Shown: positions 33,388-42,733 of the stretch, piece by piece
How positions within the stretch are numbered: position 1 is the stretch's first letter
Layout: every line of letters begins with the position of its first letter
Position numbers and translations under genes: made by a program
Assembly: GCF_001187845.1 (NCBI RefSeq)
Contig: NZ_CP012160.1
Span: 2,480,001-2,544,000 of the forward strand
From: Octadecabacter temperatus
GTDB lineage: Bacteria > Pseudomonadota > Alphaproteobacteria > Rhodobacterales > Rhodobacteraceae
DNA: 64,000 bases
Reading direction: 5' to 3'
Notes under the pieces: model-generated
Database searches by the model: none
Told to the model about the DNA's origin: nothing
The model's input: only the letters and a program-made list of their open reading frames with translations

Positions 33388-35673
33388 CTAAGACGGATCA
33401 TCCATTCGCACGGAATAGCGGATTTCCCCTTTCACGGGTTCCGGCCAAATGATGTGGAACTCATCCTCATCCGCCCCCTGTTCAGGAACCGCATAGGGCT
33501 GGACGAACACGGCACTATTCGACCCGTTCTTGATCGCATTGATCGGAACCAGCGTGTCAATGTGGCGTGCGGGCCCTCCGAACGGCAGGTTTTTCTCGGT
33601 GTCCACAACCCATGTCGCATCAACCGAGCTTTCCGTGTGCACCTCAAGGTGGGGATTGCGCGTCGTCTGATCGACACCGTGAAACGAGTTCCCTTCAAAA
33701 ACGATGTCGCGCATGCGTGAGTAATCGAGGCCAGCATAGGTGGTATCGACCGTTTCGACCCGTTCAATGCTGCCGTTGTACGTTCGGAAAATATTCCCTT
33801 GGACGTTTAGCCCGTTAATGAACATGCCCGTTCCATAGGGCTTTACCACGATCCAACGGGTCGATGGTTGACCATCAATGCTAAGAAAAACGTTGCCTGT
33901 AATCGACAGCGCGCCAAATGAATAGCCCGGCACATCCGGTTCGGCGTCATGCTCGTTCGTCCACTCGATGAAACAGTTATCAATGTAGTTTCCGGAAATC
34001 GTAGACGCGCAATTTGGCGTCGTGAGGACAAGCCCCGCAACGCGTACGCCGTCGGCTTCTTCGTCCCCATTGAAAAAGTGATTGTTGGCAATAATCGCCT
34101 GGCCACCATGAATTACCCCGAAATGCCGGAAATGCGATGCGCGACAGTTGCGGATTTTTACGTCGTTGGCATTGGTATTGAAGCATTGCGATACGCGTAG
34201 ATGTGAGGGGGTCGGAGACTCATCGGATTCAAAATTGCAGCGGTCAATGATCATGCCCTGACAGCCCCCACCAATCGACGTAATTCCGCGGTCTTTCGGA
34301 CGGATGAACTGACAATCATGCATTTGAAACAAGACACCCAAAGGTGCCAACATCACTGCGCTACATTCGCCATTACAACGCAACTCAACCCTGTCCAAAA
34401 TCAAATCGGAGTGCTTTGTGAATCCGCTGAAATCAAGCAGATACTTGAACCGCGTGAAGGTGAATTCCTGCGTGCCTTCTGCGTCAAACAGCTCTTGGCT
34501 GAGCGTGATCGTGGACGCCGCGACATCGACCTCACGCACATAAACCTCACGGCCCACACCGTTGCCCGTCACCAATGACCCAACTTGAATGCTGCCAATG
34601 TCGGCAACATTGCTTAGTTCTTTGGGATCTGCCGCGTTATAGGTCGCCTGCGCAAGAACGGCGTCATCATCCCATGCCGGTCCAGCGATCGCCTGAAATT
34701 GCCCATTATGGATAACGCGGCGCGTTTCAAATTGCGTACGGTTGTTGACTGCCGCCTGCATATCAATCGGCGCGGTCAGCGAAATACGCCGCCCGCCCAA
34801 ATCCAGTGATTCATGATCAGAAAAGTTCAACAGCGCCTGAAACGCCTTTTTAAACGCCAACTCTTCATCGCCAAAAGCGTCCACATAAGTGGGGTAGTCA
34901 AAGTTCTTCTGGAAAATCAATCGATGCTCTTCGGCCATTGTAACCGTGCCTTCAAAACGCACCTGATTAACGAAGGTAACTGAATCTCCTAGAAAATAGG
35001 TCCCCGCTGTGATCAGAACTTCGCGCCCATCGGCATCATTGTCTGCCGCTTCAAACGCAGCGGAGTCGTCCGTCACACCATCGCCCAATGCGCCGTAGTC
35101 ACGTACATCCACGATCCCAAGCATATCGCGCAAAAACGCGCCTGTGATATCCTCAATTTCAATATCATCGACACGCACAACGCCGCCGTTCGCACCCGTA
35201 AAGTCCAGCCCGATGTGTCCGTAATCCGCGTCTGCCCAGACCATATCAACGCCGGTTCGCGCGCCAGTTCCGATGATCGCTGAAATCTCAACGACGTCGC
35301 CGTAACCCGTCAGCGAAACCGATGATCCCGTTTCGACAACACCGCTCAAGTGGCTGCCACCGGCTTGTCCCGCCCAACCCGCGATGCGCACGTCAGGCAA
35401 GGCACCAGAAACACACTTCACCCGCGCAGTTACACGCAGATAGCATCCCGGCTGAACGCTGGTCTCGCCCATGTAGCGCAGCTTTGCCACGCTATCGGTT
35501 TTGATAAATTCAAGGCATCCGTCAAAATGTTGATCAGCAGGAACAAACGCCCCATTCCCTGATTGTTCGTAGGTGTCTGATCCTGGGGTCCCGTCCCCGC
35601 TTGACCAAACATCCAAACCATCTGCAAACGGTGTCGGCATCAGGACAAGCCCGTCGGTAATTACCTTGTTCAT
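33388..35673 (-). CDS. Large right-handed beta-helix protein (pectate-lyase-3/GH28-related)
   Basis: The 761-residue protein starts at ATG 35673, behind GAGGGG. No clear signal peptide is present (MNKVITDGLVLMPTPFADGL). An N-terminal carbohydrate-binding-like region (~1-200, VWSSGDGTPGSDTYEQSGNG) leads to VDVRDYGALGDGVTDDSAAF at ~205-225, the entry of pectate-lyase-3/GH28-like beta-helices. Coils of parallel beta repeats with IRNCRASHFRHFGV, SGNYIDNC and ITGNVF follow to ~690. Proteins of this layout occur as phage tail spikes, polysaccharide-processing enzymes and exported epimerases. No catalytic Asp set typical of GH28 is evident. No phage genes surround it. Function is unknown; a surface polysaccharide role is the reasonable guess. 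Confidence 0.75.
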   Translation of the reverse strand: MNKVITDGLVLMPTPFADGLDVWSSGDGTPGSDTYEQSGNGAFVPADQHFDGCLEFIKTDSVAKLRYMGETSVQPGCYLRVTARVKCVSGALPDVRIAGWAGQAGGSHLSGVVETGSSVSLTGYGDVVEISAIIGTGARTGVDMVWADADYGHIGLDFTGANGGVVRVDDIEIEDITGAFLRDMLGIVDVRDYGALGDGVTDDSAAFEAADNDADGREVLITAGTYFLGDSVTFVNQVRFEGTVTMAEEHRLIFQKNFDYPTYVDAFGDEELAFKKAFQALLNFSDHESLDLGGRRISLTAPIDMQAAVNNRTQFETRRVIHNGQFQAIAGPAWDDDAVLAQATYNAADPKELSNVADIGSIQVGSLVTGNGVGREVYVREVDVAASTITLSQELFDAEGTQEFTFTRFKYLLDFSGFTKHSDLILDRVELRCNGECSAVMLAPLGVLFQMHDCQFIRPKDRGITSIGGGCQGMIIDRCNFESDESPTPSHLRVSQCFNTNANDVKIRNCRASHFRHFGVIHGGQAIIANNHFFNGDEEADGVRVAGLVLTTPNCASTISGNYIDNCFIEWTNEHDAEPDVPGYSFGALSITGNVFLSIDGQPSTRWIVVKPYGTGMFINGLNVQGNIFRTYNGSIERVETVDTTYAGLDYSRMRDIVFEGNSFHGVDQTTRNPHLEVHTESSVDATWVVDTEKNLPFGGPARHIDTLVPINAIKNGSNSAVFVQPYAVPEQGADEDEFHIIWPEPVKGEIRYSVRMDDPS

Positions 35674-35827
35674 ATGAAACCCCTCAATGGGGGCAGCCAC
35701 CCTGCCCCGTAAAAATCCAGATCCCGTGCGAAAATGCGCTCGGGTCATCGGGGGATAGAGTTAGGGCGAAGGGGTAAACGGCCTCTGACAGCACCGTGAC
35801 GGTGACGCAGCGCATAGCGCAACGGTT

Positions 35828-36223
35828 TTAGGAAACGATCTCCGGCGCTGGGATCACATACACGCCGTTGATCTGCCAGCCCTCCGGTGTCTCAATCATC
35901 TGATAATCAAGAATATAGAACACTCCATCTGGCCCCTGAATTTGGACTTCCTGACGGGTCAGATTTTCAAGCTCGTTGCGATCCAGAAACCGCACATCCG
36001 TGTTGTCCCAGACCATCGGATACCCGTTTTCCACCATTCGGGCGAAGTTTTCAGGCGTGCCAAACGTGCCCTTGATGAAGGGGCTGGCATGTTCCCATGC
36101 ACCCGCAATATCCCGATCATTAAAGGATTGTAGTTGGTTGCGGATAACGTCTTCGATGCTGGTGTCTTGCGCCAGCGAAGGGGCAGGCAAACACAATGCA
36201 ACTAGAATAAGAAGGTGTTTCAC
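35828..36223 (-). CDS. DUF4864 secreted protein
   Basis: The 131-residue protein begins with GTG behind GGAGACCCGCC and has a signal peptide (MKHLLILVALCLPAPSLAQ). The mature part IEDVIRNQLQSFNDRDIAGA, HASPFIKGTFGTPENFARMV and GWQINGVYVI matches the DUF4864 family, an NTF2-like small periplasmic fold. Function is unknown. It follows lysS on the same strand after an inverted repeat. Confidence 0.82.
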   Translation of the reverse strand: MKHLLILVALCLPAPSLAQDTSIEDVIRNQLQSFNDRDIAGAWEHASPFIKGTFGTPENFARMVENGYPMVWDNTDVRFLDRNELENLTRQEVQIQGPDGVFYILDYQMIETPEGWQINGVYVIPAPEIVS

Positions 36224-36234
36224 GGCGGGTCTCC

Positions 36235-36264
36235 TTGTGCGTATCCTACCTCAGATACGCACAA
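36235..36264. other. Perfect 11-bp inverted repeat between lysS and DUF4864 gene
   Basis: TTGTGCGTATC (36235-36245) and GATACGCACAA (36254-36264) form a perfect stem with an eight-base loop. It lies 25 bases past the lysS stop and just before the ribosome site of the next gene. No T-run follows in the transcript direction. It could be a terminator of the stem-only type or an operator of the downstream gene. Confidence 0.55.
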
Positions 36265-36289
36265 AGGCCCATTTCGGTTTCAAATTGGC

Positions 36290-37930
36290 TTAAGAAACCA
36301 ACTCGCCAGCCAAACCACTTTCGATCAACGCAATGCTTTCTTCGACGCCGTAAAGCGCGATGAACCCGCCAAAACGTGGCCCTTGTTTCGCACCAAGCAG
36401 CACTTCGTACAGGCAAGAGAACCAAGCGCGCAGCGGGTCAAACCCATGCACTTTGCCAACCGCAAACACGATCGACTGCAAGAACTCGTCGTTGGTCCAG
36501 TTCACCTCTGGCAGCGGCGTGTCCTTACCCTCTTGCGCGTTCTTTTGCGCAATAACGGTCAACGCCGCCTCTTCGGATTTCAACGCAGTCACCAACGCCT
36601 CAAGCGCACCGCGTTCCTGATCGTCTGGCAGACGGAACACTTTGCCCGGCTCAACGAAGTCTTTGTAGTAACGCACCGCGAAACCAGCCGCGGCGTCCAG
36701 ATCAGGATTCGTCTTAGGGGATGCATCAGGCGCATAACGCTGGATGAACGCCCATAGCTTGTCCTTGTCACTGGCCTGCGAAACAGACGCGAGGTTAAGC
36801 AACATGGAAAACGGCACTACCATCGTCGACGTCGGAACGTTCTCACCGTGGATGTGGAAGACAGGGTTGTTCAACTTACCCGCATCGTCTTGCGTTGGAT
36901 AAGCACGCAGCTGCTGGTGATACTCGTCAACGGCCTTCGGGATCACATCGAAGTGCATCCGCTTGGCTGTCTTCGGCTTCAGGTACATGAAGTACGACAG
37001 GGATTCAGTGCTGGCATAGGTCAGCCACTCATCAATGCTGACCCCGTTTCCGGACGTTTTGGAAATCTTGTGACCTTGGTCATCCAAGAACAACTCATAG
37101 CTGAAATGCTCAGGCTTCTTGCCACCCAAAATCTCGCAGATACGGTCATAGATCGGCGTGTTGGTAGAGTGATCCTTGCCATACATCTCAAAGTCCACGT
37201 CAAGGCTTGCCCAGCGCGCACCAAAATCCGGTTTCCACTGCAATTTTACATTGCCACCCGTCACAGGAACCGTGAATTCCTTGCCGGTTTCGTCGTCAAA
37301 CGTCACGGTGCCGGCTTTGGCATCCACGGATTTCATCGGAACATACATTACGCGGCCAGACTCAGGGTGCATCGGCAAAAAGATCGAATAGGTCTCGCGA
37401 CGCTCTTCGCGCAGGGATTTCAGCATAACCGCCATCACGTCATCGTAGCGTTCAAGCGCACGCAACAGCACGGCGTCAAACTTGCCGGACTCGTAGTATT
37501 CCTTGCCAGAGATGAACTCGTACTCAAACCCGAACGTATCCAGGAAGCGGCGCAACATCGCGTTGTTGTGGTGGCCAAAGCTTTCATACTTATCAAACGG
37601 ATCCGGAACGGCTGTCAGCGGCATCTGCATATACTGCTCAAGGCGCTCTGGGTTTGGCACGTTGCTCGGCACCTTACGCATGCCATCCAGATCGTCGGAA
37701 AAACAAACCAGACGCGTCGGAATGTCCGAAATCACTTCAAACGCACGGCGCACCATTGTGGTGCGGCTCACCTCACCGAATGTCCCGATATGGGGCAGAC
37801 CTGATGGGCCGTAACCCGTTTCAAACAAAACATGGTCCTTGCCGGATTTTTCAATCCGTTTGAGCAGCGTGCGTGCCTCTACAAAGGGCCAAGCTTTGGA
37901 CGTCATGCCCGCATCGCGCAAATTGCTCAT
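36290..37930 (-). CDS. lysS: Lysyl-tRNA synthetase, class I
   Basis: The 546-residue enzyme charges tRNA-Lys. Its fold is class I, as shown by HIGTFGE (HIGH motif) near residue 45 and KISKTSGN (KMSKS motif). The more familiar class II LysRS has neither. Class I LysRS is typical of archaea and of alphaproteobacteria. Start ATG 37930 ([16 protein letters not shown]) was chosen; the longer frame contains unlikely sequence and overlaps the divergent gene's start. A GAGAGA site precedes it. The gene diverges from the TerB-like gene at 38041. Confidence 0.95.
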   Translation of the reverse strand: MSNLRDAGMTSKAWPFVEARTLLKRIEKSGKDHVLFETGYGPSGLPHIGTFGEVSRTTMVRRAFEVISDIPTRLVCFSDDLDGMRKVPSNVPNPERLEQYMQMPLTAVPDPFDKYESFGHHNNAMLRRFLDTFGFEYEFISGKEYYESGKFDAVLLRALERYDDVMAVMLKSLREERRETYSIFLPMHPESGRVMYVPMKSVDAKAGTVTFDDETGKEFTVPVTGGNVKLQWKPDFGARWASLDVDFEMYGKDHSTNTPIYDRICEILGGKKPEHFSYELFLDDQGHKISKTSGNGVSIDEWLTYASTESLSYFMYLKPKTAKRMHFDVIPKAVDEYHQQLRAYPTQDDAGKLNNPVFHIHGENVPTSTMVVPFSMLLNLASVSQASDKDKLWAFIQRYAPDASPKTNPDLDAAAGFAVRYYKDFVEPGKVFRLPDDQERGALEALVTALKSEEAALTVIAQKNAQEGKDTPLPEVNWTNDEFLQSIVFAVGKVHGFDPLRAWFSCLYEVLLGAKQGPRFGGFIALYGVEESIALIESGLAGELVS

Positions 37931-38040
37931 GGTTTCTCTCATATTTTGGGACGCACCGGAGTGGTGCGACATGTCGCGCGTCCTATTGCAGCGCAGCGTT
38001 GGCGTCAATAAATGTACACTCAACAACAGGAGCATCATCC

Positions 38041-38460
38041 ATGTCCGATACGCCATCCCTTACCGCCCAAGACGCGCTATGCGCCGTGATGATCGCGGTT
38101 TCTGCCAGCGACGAAAACATCCGCACGGCTGAATTGGTGAAGATCACAAACATTATCAATAACTTGCCAGTGTTTGCGGAATACGACGCCGACCATGTTC
38201 CGCGCGTTTCACAAACGGTATTGGACCTGTTTGACCAAGAAGACGGTCTGGACGCACTGTTCGGCCTTATCCGCGACACCCTGCCAGAACGCCTGAACGA
38301 AACCGCCTATGCGCTGGCCTGTGATGTGGCGGCCGCTGATGGTGAAATCGCGCAATCCGAACTGCGGATGCTCGAGGAAATGCGGTACGAGCTGAACATC
38401 GACCGTCTGCACGCCGCAGCGATTGAACGCGGCGCCCGTGCGCGGCACATGACGCTCTAA
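38041..38460 (+). CDS. TerB-like tellurite-resistance-family protein
   Basis: The 139-residue acidic protein is helical and TerB-like, with two similar motifs: [20 protein letters not shown] and [18 protein letters not shown]. Conserved Asp/Glu residues in such loops bind metal in this family. AGGAG lies eight bases before the ATG. Despite the name, no ter operon is nearby and the role is unknown. Its stop overlaps the convergent dacB stop by four bases. Confidence 0.8.
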   Translation: MSDTPSLTAQDALCAVMIAVSASDENIRTAELVKITNIINNLPVFAEYDADHVPRVSQTVLDLFDQEDGLDALFGLIRDTLPERLNETAYALACDVAAADGEIAQSELRMLEEMRYELNIDRLHAAAIERGARARHMTL

Positions 38461-40043
38461 TTCGCCGGAACTTCCAATTGCGCATCAATATCAACGCCTT
38501 GTGAATACGGGCGGTCGTCGTCGTACGTCAGGCTCCAACGTTGCAGCAACACCTGCTGCAACCGCTTGGCGCGACGGTTCCACTCAATTGATCCGGCAGG
38601 AACTTCGTCGCCCGCAGCCTTACCCTGTTCGCGTCTCTCAAGGTTGGCCGCAATAATCGCGAACGTAACATCGGACCCATCAGCCGTTTCAACATAGCCC
38701 GCCAAACTGCTTACAAAATTCAGCGTTCCGGTCTTTGCACGCACTTCGTTCGGGAAGTTCTCAATCCGGTCATTGTCAGCATCCCGCATCGGGATGCGCC
38801 GCAAAATCGGACGTAGCGGCCCATCTGCCCCAACGGCCTGCATGACCTTCACCATATCGGATGCACTCACACGGTTCGCGTCACTTAGCCCAGAATGGTC
38901 AACGAAACGGCCCTCAATGCCGTAGGTTTCCCCCAACCAACGTGTCATTTGCGCAGCCGAACTTTCGATTACCAAAGACGTGCGATACCGCGCTTGCGTC
39001 GCAGCCAATCCGCAGATTTCAGCCGTCAAATTCGTGGAATAAAGCAACATTTCCTGCAGTATCACCCGCAAAGTCGCGCTGCTATGCTGCGCGATTTCAG
39101 TGCCTTCCGGCAGATCATCGACCACTTCTGGCGCAGGCAAAGGCACCCCAACCTCACGTGCAAGCGTTTGAAATACATCGCCAGCATATAACGCAGGCTG
39201 GCGCACAGGCATCCAACGCGAACCACCGTTCCCAAGCGCTGATCTCGCAACGGACCAACTATCTGGGCCATCGGTTGCAAACACAGGCGAACCGCGATCA
39301 ACAATACGCACATTAGCCATGTAGACGCGCGGCACCCGGGTTTCTGTACGGGCATCCATCGTCGTCTGCCAACTGCCGTCCACCCGTTTCCATTCAAAAT
39401 GCACGCGATTGAAGTTTAGGTTCAGCCCGCTGACGGCAGGGTTATATCCCAAATGGTCCAGCTGGCTCGGCTCGATCTCTTCGGCGTAGGGCAGCGCACC
39501 GCGCCAGCAAAGGAACTTGCCCGTGATTTCGTTCACGCCAGCCGCTTTCAGCGCCTCAGCCAGTTCTGCAAGGTGATCCGCAGAAAGCGTCGGATCGCCG
39601 CCACCTGCCAAAATCAAATCACCACGTAAAACCCCACCTTCAACGGGTCCTGTAGCAAACAGGCGCGTGATAAACCGGAACGCGCCGCCCAACGCATCCA
39701 GCGCGTATAGCGCGGTTACGGCCTTGGTAACGCTGGCCGGTGGCAAGGCCACATCGCCATCAATCTGCTCAATCACCTCACCCGTGCGCGCATCTGTCAG
39801 CACAACGCCGACCGTGCCATCCAGATCAGCCGAAGCAACAATCTGCTCAAGCGTGGCGCGCATCCTTGGCGCAATACGTGGGATCGGGCTGGTCTCAAGC
39901 GCAACATTCACCTCGCTAACCGGCGCGACACCAGATCGCGCATTCGGGCGCAATGAAGACAACGGCGCTTCGGCCAAGGCGGCACCTGCTGCTGTCGACA
40001 ACAAACCACCCAAAACAGCGCGACGGGAAAACTTCACTGACAT
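38457..40043 (-). CDS. dacB: D-alanyl-D-alanine carboxypeptidase/endopeptidase (PBP4, S13)
   Basis: The 528-residue peptidase trims or cleaves peptidoglycan cross-links in the periplasm. The N-terminus has a twin-arginine pattern, SRRAVLGGLLSTAAGAALAE, suggesting Tat export. Active-site signatures are SVTK (Ser104, Lys107), YSTN (the SxN motif) and KTGT. The large insert between SxxK and SxN, typical of S13 enzymes, is present (DPTLSADHLAEL region). The nadD gene is nine bases upstream on the same strand, and the pair may be co-transcribed. Confidence 0.92.
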   Translation of the reverse strand: MSVKFSRRAVLGGLLSTAAGAALAEAPLSSLRPNARSGVAPVSEVNVALETSPIPRIAPRMRATLEQIVASADLDGTVGVVLTDARTGEVIEQIDGDVALPPASVTKAVTALYALDALGGAFRFITRLFATGPVEGGVLRGDLILAGGGDPTLSADHLAELAEALKAAGVNEITGKFLCWRGALPYAEEIEPSQLDHLGYNPAVSGLNLNFNRVHFEWKRVDGSWQTTMDARTETRVPRVYMANVRIVDRGSPVFATDGPDSWSVARSALGNGGSRWMPVRQPALYAGDVFQTLAREVGVPLPAPEVVDDLPEGTEIAQHSSATLRVILQEMLLYSTNLTAEICGLAATQARYRTSLVIESSAAQMTRWLGETYGIEGRFVDHSGLSDANRVSASDMVKVMQAVGADGPLRPILRRIPMRDADNDRIENFPNEVRAKTGTLNFVSSLAGYVETADGSDVTFAIIAANLERREQGKAAGDEVPAGSIEWNRRAKRLQQVLLQRWSLTYDDDRPYSQGVDIDAQLEVPAN

Positions 40044-40052
40044 CCTGAAACC

Positions 40053-40688
40053 TTATTTACTCTTTGATGTATCTTTATCGGCATCTGCGCCCCAAGTCCC
40101 TGTCGCACGGATCGCGGTTGATGACGATTGCGACATCGGCAAATTCGTAAAGGCCCAACTTGGCGCCTGTGTTTGCCCCAAAAGCCGCGCAGCCCGCCCG
40201 ATTAGCCGTTCATCGCGATAAATTCGCGCCGCCCGTGACAGACGCGCCGAAATCCGATCCCCCGGTCGCGCCAAAACACCAACGGGGACGCGCGCCATTA
40301 TATCTTGCCAATCCTGCCACAAATGGAATTGCGTCAGGTTATCCGCCCCCATCAGCCATACAAATCGGACATCAGGATAAAGGCGTTGCAAAGCGGCAAT
40401 CGTCTTCGCTGTGTAGCGTGTGCCCAACTGCGTCTCGATGTCAGTCACCGTCACCCTTGGGTGCTGCATGACGTCCTGCGCCCTTGCGACACGGTCTTCG
40501 ATCGGCGCCGGTCCACGTGTTTTCAACGGATTAGCAGGGCTTACAAGCCACCAAACGCGATCCAGACCAAACCGCTCCATCGCTGCTTTGGTGATATGCA
40601 CATGCCCATCATGGGCCGGGTCAAACGACCCTCCCAGCAATCCCACCACTTGTCCGGCGGGCGCATATGGCATCCGATTACGTTGCAT
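40053..40688 (-). CDS. nadD: Nicotinate-nucleotide adenylyltransferase
   Basis: The 211-residue enzyme makes nicotinate adenine dinucleotide from NaMN and ATP in NAD biosynthesis. [17 protein letters not shown] carries the nucleotidyl-transferase (H/T)xGH-type motif, and [17 protein letters not shown] and the C-terminal SSTAIRATG (the ISSTxIR motif) confirm NadD. Start ATG 40688 has AAGGA six bases ahead. The glutamine-dependent nadE lies 15 kb away. Confidence 0.92.
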   Translation of the reverse strand: MQRNRMPYAPAGQVVGLLGGSFDPAHDGHVHITKAAMERFGLDRVWWLVSPANPLKTRGPAPIEDRVARAQDVMQHPRVTVTDIETQLGTRYTAKTIAALQRLYPDVRFVWLMGADNLTQFHLWQDWQDIMARVPVGVLARPGDRISARLSRAARIYRDERLIGRAARLLGQTQAPSWAFTNLPMSQSSSTAIRATGTWGADADKDTSKSK

Positions 40689-40826
40689 TGTGTTTCCTTA
40701 CGCAGCCGGTGTCCCAAAGGCAATTCCGCGCGTGACCATCAATTTCCAAATTAAGCTTTTCGTCGATTGGTTAACGAACCGATAGTAATTAGCGATTAGA
40801 AAGCGAGGGAGTAATAGGTTGAAGTC

Positions 40827-40925
40827 ATGTCAAACTCTTTAGTGGTCGTTCTGATCCTACTACTAATCGCGGCCTTTGTTGCGCCACTGATATGGAACCT
40901 TGCACGCAAAAAAATAGATACCTAA
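40827..40925 (+). CDS. Short membrane-anchor reading frame preceding a GGDEF-EAL gene
   Basis: A 32-residue frame encodes MSNSLVVVLILLLIAAFVAP plus a basic tail, which is one clear transmembrane segment with positive-inside charge. The frame ends at TAA 40923 shortly after an A7 run (40908-40914). One extra A would join it in frame to the following PAS-GGDEF-EAL protein (RKK-NRYLKSRAAQADYF). It is therefore most likely the true N-terminus of that protein, separated by a one-base deletion, a slippage site or a sequencing error. A free-standing small membrane protein is the alternative. Confidence 0.55.
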   Translation: MSNSLVVVLILLLIAAFVAPLIWNLARKKIDT

Positions 40926-42661
40926 AATCCCGCGCCGCCCAGGCGGATTACTTTCGCCTCGCTTGCGAGAACGCAGCTGATGGCATTTTGGTTCAAGATC
41001 TTAATGCGAAGACCCTTTGGGCGAACCAAGCCTATGCAGACATTCACAATCTCGACCTGAATAACATAATTGGCCGAAGCCCACTCGAATATGCTTTGCC
41101 TAAAGATAAGACGCCGACAAAAGAAGAGATACAGGATTTCAGGTATGATCCAGATGATCCAAAATGGAATGGTTTCGAACTGGTTAAGAACCAACGCCCG
41201 GACGGGTCCGAGTTTTGGAACCAGATCAGCATTTCGTTCGTAAAAAACTCAGACGGCGCCGAGAACGCGATCGTTGTGTGCCGCGATGTTACCGAACAAG
41301 TAACGCAAGAAAACCAGCTCCGTAAAATCGGCTACGAACTGGAACATCAGGCCTCGCATGACAGTCTTACCGGCATCCCTAACCGTGCTGCATTTCTTGC
41401 TTTTATTAGTCAGGAAATGGCAGCTCCGGACCGCGCGGCAGTTGGCTTGCTTCATATTGACCTAGACAATTCCAAAGCCATTAACGACACGCATGGCCAT
41501 TCGGGGGGCGACGCTGTCTTGCGGCATACGGCCAACATCATCCAAGGGCTTATCCGCGATAGTGATTTGGTCGCACGCGTTGGTGGTGATGAATTTGTTG
41601 TTGTTTGCCCACTCGTGAACAACCCCGATTTTTTGACACGGTTCAGCAGCCAACTGCTGAACACCTTGGCAGAACCGTTCGAGTGGAACGGCCGCAAGCT
41701 CCAAGTCGAGGCCAGCATTGGCGCAGCGGTCTCTCAATCAAGGTACGACACGCCCGAAGACCTTCTTGTTCGATCAGATTTCGCACTCTATGAGGCAAAG
41801 CATAACGGGCGCTATCAAGTTGTCACATACGACACGGCCCTTCGCGACCAACACGCCTTTCAAACCCGCCGCGAACGCGAGCTTGCTGACGCGATTGATG
41901 GCGGAAATCTTGATTTCTTTTTCCAACCACAGCTGTGTCTAAGAACCGGCGAGATCATCGGAATGGAAACCCTCGTGCGCTGGATCCATCCCTCTGACGG
42001 GTTGATCGAGCCAAACGACTTCCTGACGTTGGTACGCGATTTGGGGCTTCTTGGCGTGATGGACCTTTCGGCGATGGACGCTGCGCTTGCCGAAAAAAGG
42101 CGACTAAATCTCGCAGGCTTTGATGACATTGGTGTCGCCTTTAATGCCTCGCCAGAGCTATTGGCACATCCTGATTTCATCAATCGTTTGGTTTGGGCTG
42201 TCGAAGCTGGCGAGATTGATCGAAGTCAGATCACGATCGAAGTCCTCGAAACCACAAACTTCGGAGACGCCACTCACAAGGCGTCACACGCGGCGATTAT
42301 TCACGACCTGCGTCACGCTGGTTTTGGCGTTCACTTAGACGATTTTGGCATCGGTTTTGCGGGCCTGTCGCACCTCGCCGCTCTGGACGTGAGTGGTGTG
42401 AAAATCGATCGAGGGCTCGTAAGCAACCTGCTAAATGACACGACCTGTCAAAAAATCGTTCGCAAAATTATTGAACTTTCGAACGACCTCGGACTGATCG
42501 TGACGGCTGAAGGTGTCGAAGACGCCCTGACTGCGACAGCCCTTCAAGAGATGGGTTGCAGCGTAATTCAAGGCTATTGGCTTTCCAAACCTATGCCTTC
42601 TGAAAATCTGATCGGTTGGATCGAAAATCAGGACCGTCACACTCACCCGCTGCGCGCTTAA
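40892..42661 (+). CDS. PAS-GGDEF-EAL cyclic-di-GMP protein, N-terminus frame-interrupted
   Basis: The frame gives 589 residues from ATG 40892. A PAS domain (~20-140, NAADGILVQDLNAKTLWANQ) is followed by GGDEF (231-235, RVGGDEFVVV) and an EAL-type domain with ETL at 359-361. That domain also has AFNASPELL, IEVLETT, LDDFGIGFAGL, VKIDRG and AEGVED. Both domains keep their key residues, so it may both make and degrade c-di-GMP. The annotated ATG has no ribosome site and lies inside the short upstream membrane-anchor frame (40827-40925). The original protein was probably anchored in the inner membrane and continuous across the A7 run. Confidence 0.85.
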   Translation: MEPCTQKNRYLKSRAAQADYFRLACENAADGILVQDLNAKTLWANQAYADIHNLDLNNIIGRSPLEYALPKDKTPTKEEIQDFRYDPDDPKWNGFELVKNQRPDGSEFWNQISISFVKNSDGAENAIVVCRDVTEQVTQENQLRKIGYELEHQASHDSLTGIPNRAAFLAFISQEMAAPDRAAVGLLHIDLDNSKAINDTHGHSGGDAVLRHTANIIQGLIRDSDLVARVGGDEFVVVCPLVNNPDFLTRFSSQLLNTLAEPFEWNGRKLQVEASIGAAVSQSRYDTPEDLLVRSDFALYEAKHNGRYQVVTYDTALRDQHAFQTRRERELADAIDGGNLDFFFQPQLCLRTGEIIGMETLVRWIHPSDGLIEPNDFLTLVRDLGLLGVMDLSAMDAALAEKRRLNLAGFDDIGVAFNASPELLAHPDFINRLVWAVEAGEIDRSQITIEVLETTNFGDATHKASHAAIIHDLRHAGFGVHLDDFGIGFAGLSHLAALDVSGVKIDRGLVSNLLNDTTCQKIVRKIIELSNDLGLIVTAEGVEDALTATALQEMGCSVIQGYWLSKPMPSENLIGWIENQDRHTHPLRA

Positions 42662-42733
42662 AGCCCCATTGCACCGCCGCTGTCCCCCGCGTATTCACGT
42701 CACAAATATAGTTTTTCTCGGGGGACCTCGCAC

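Noticed and set aside
36848..37804. 318-residue open frame antisense to lysS
   Set aside because: It lies entirely within lysS and has no recognisable motif.
40908..40914. Programmed -1 ribosomal frameshift at the A7 run
   Set aside because: The frame before it reads C-AAA-AAA-A, so the first tRNA would slip onto CAA, a mismatch; a missing base or polymerase slippage explains the joint better.
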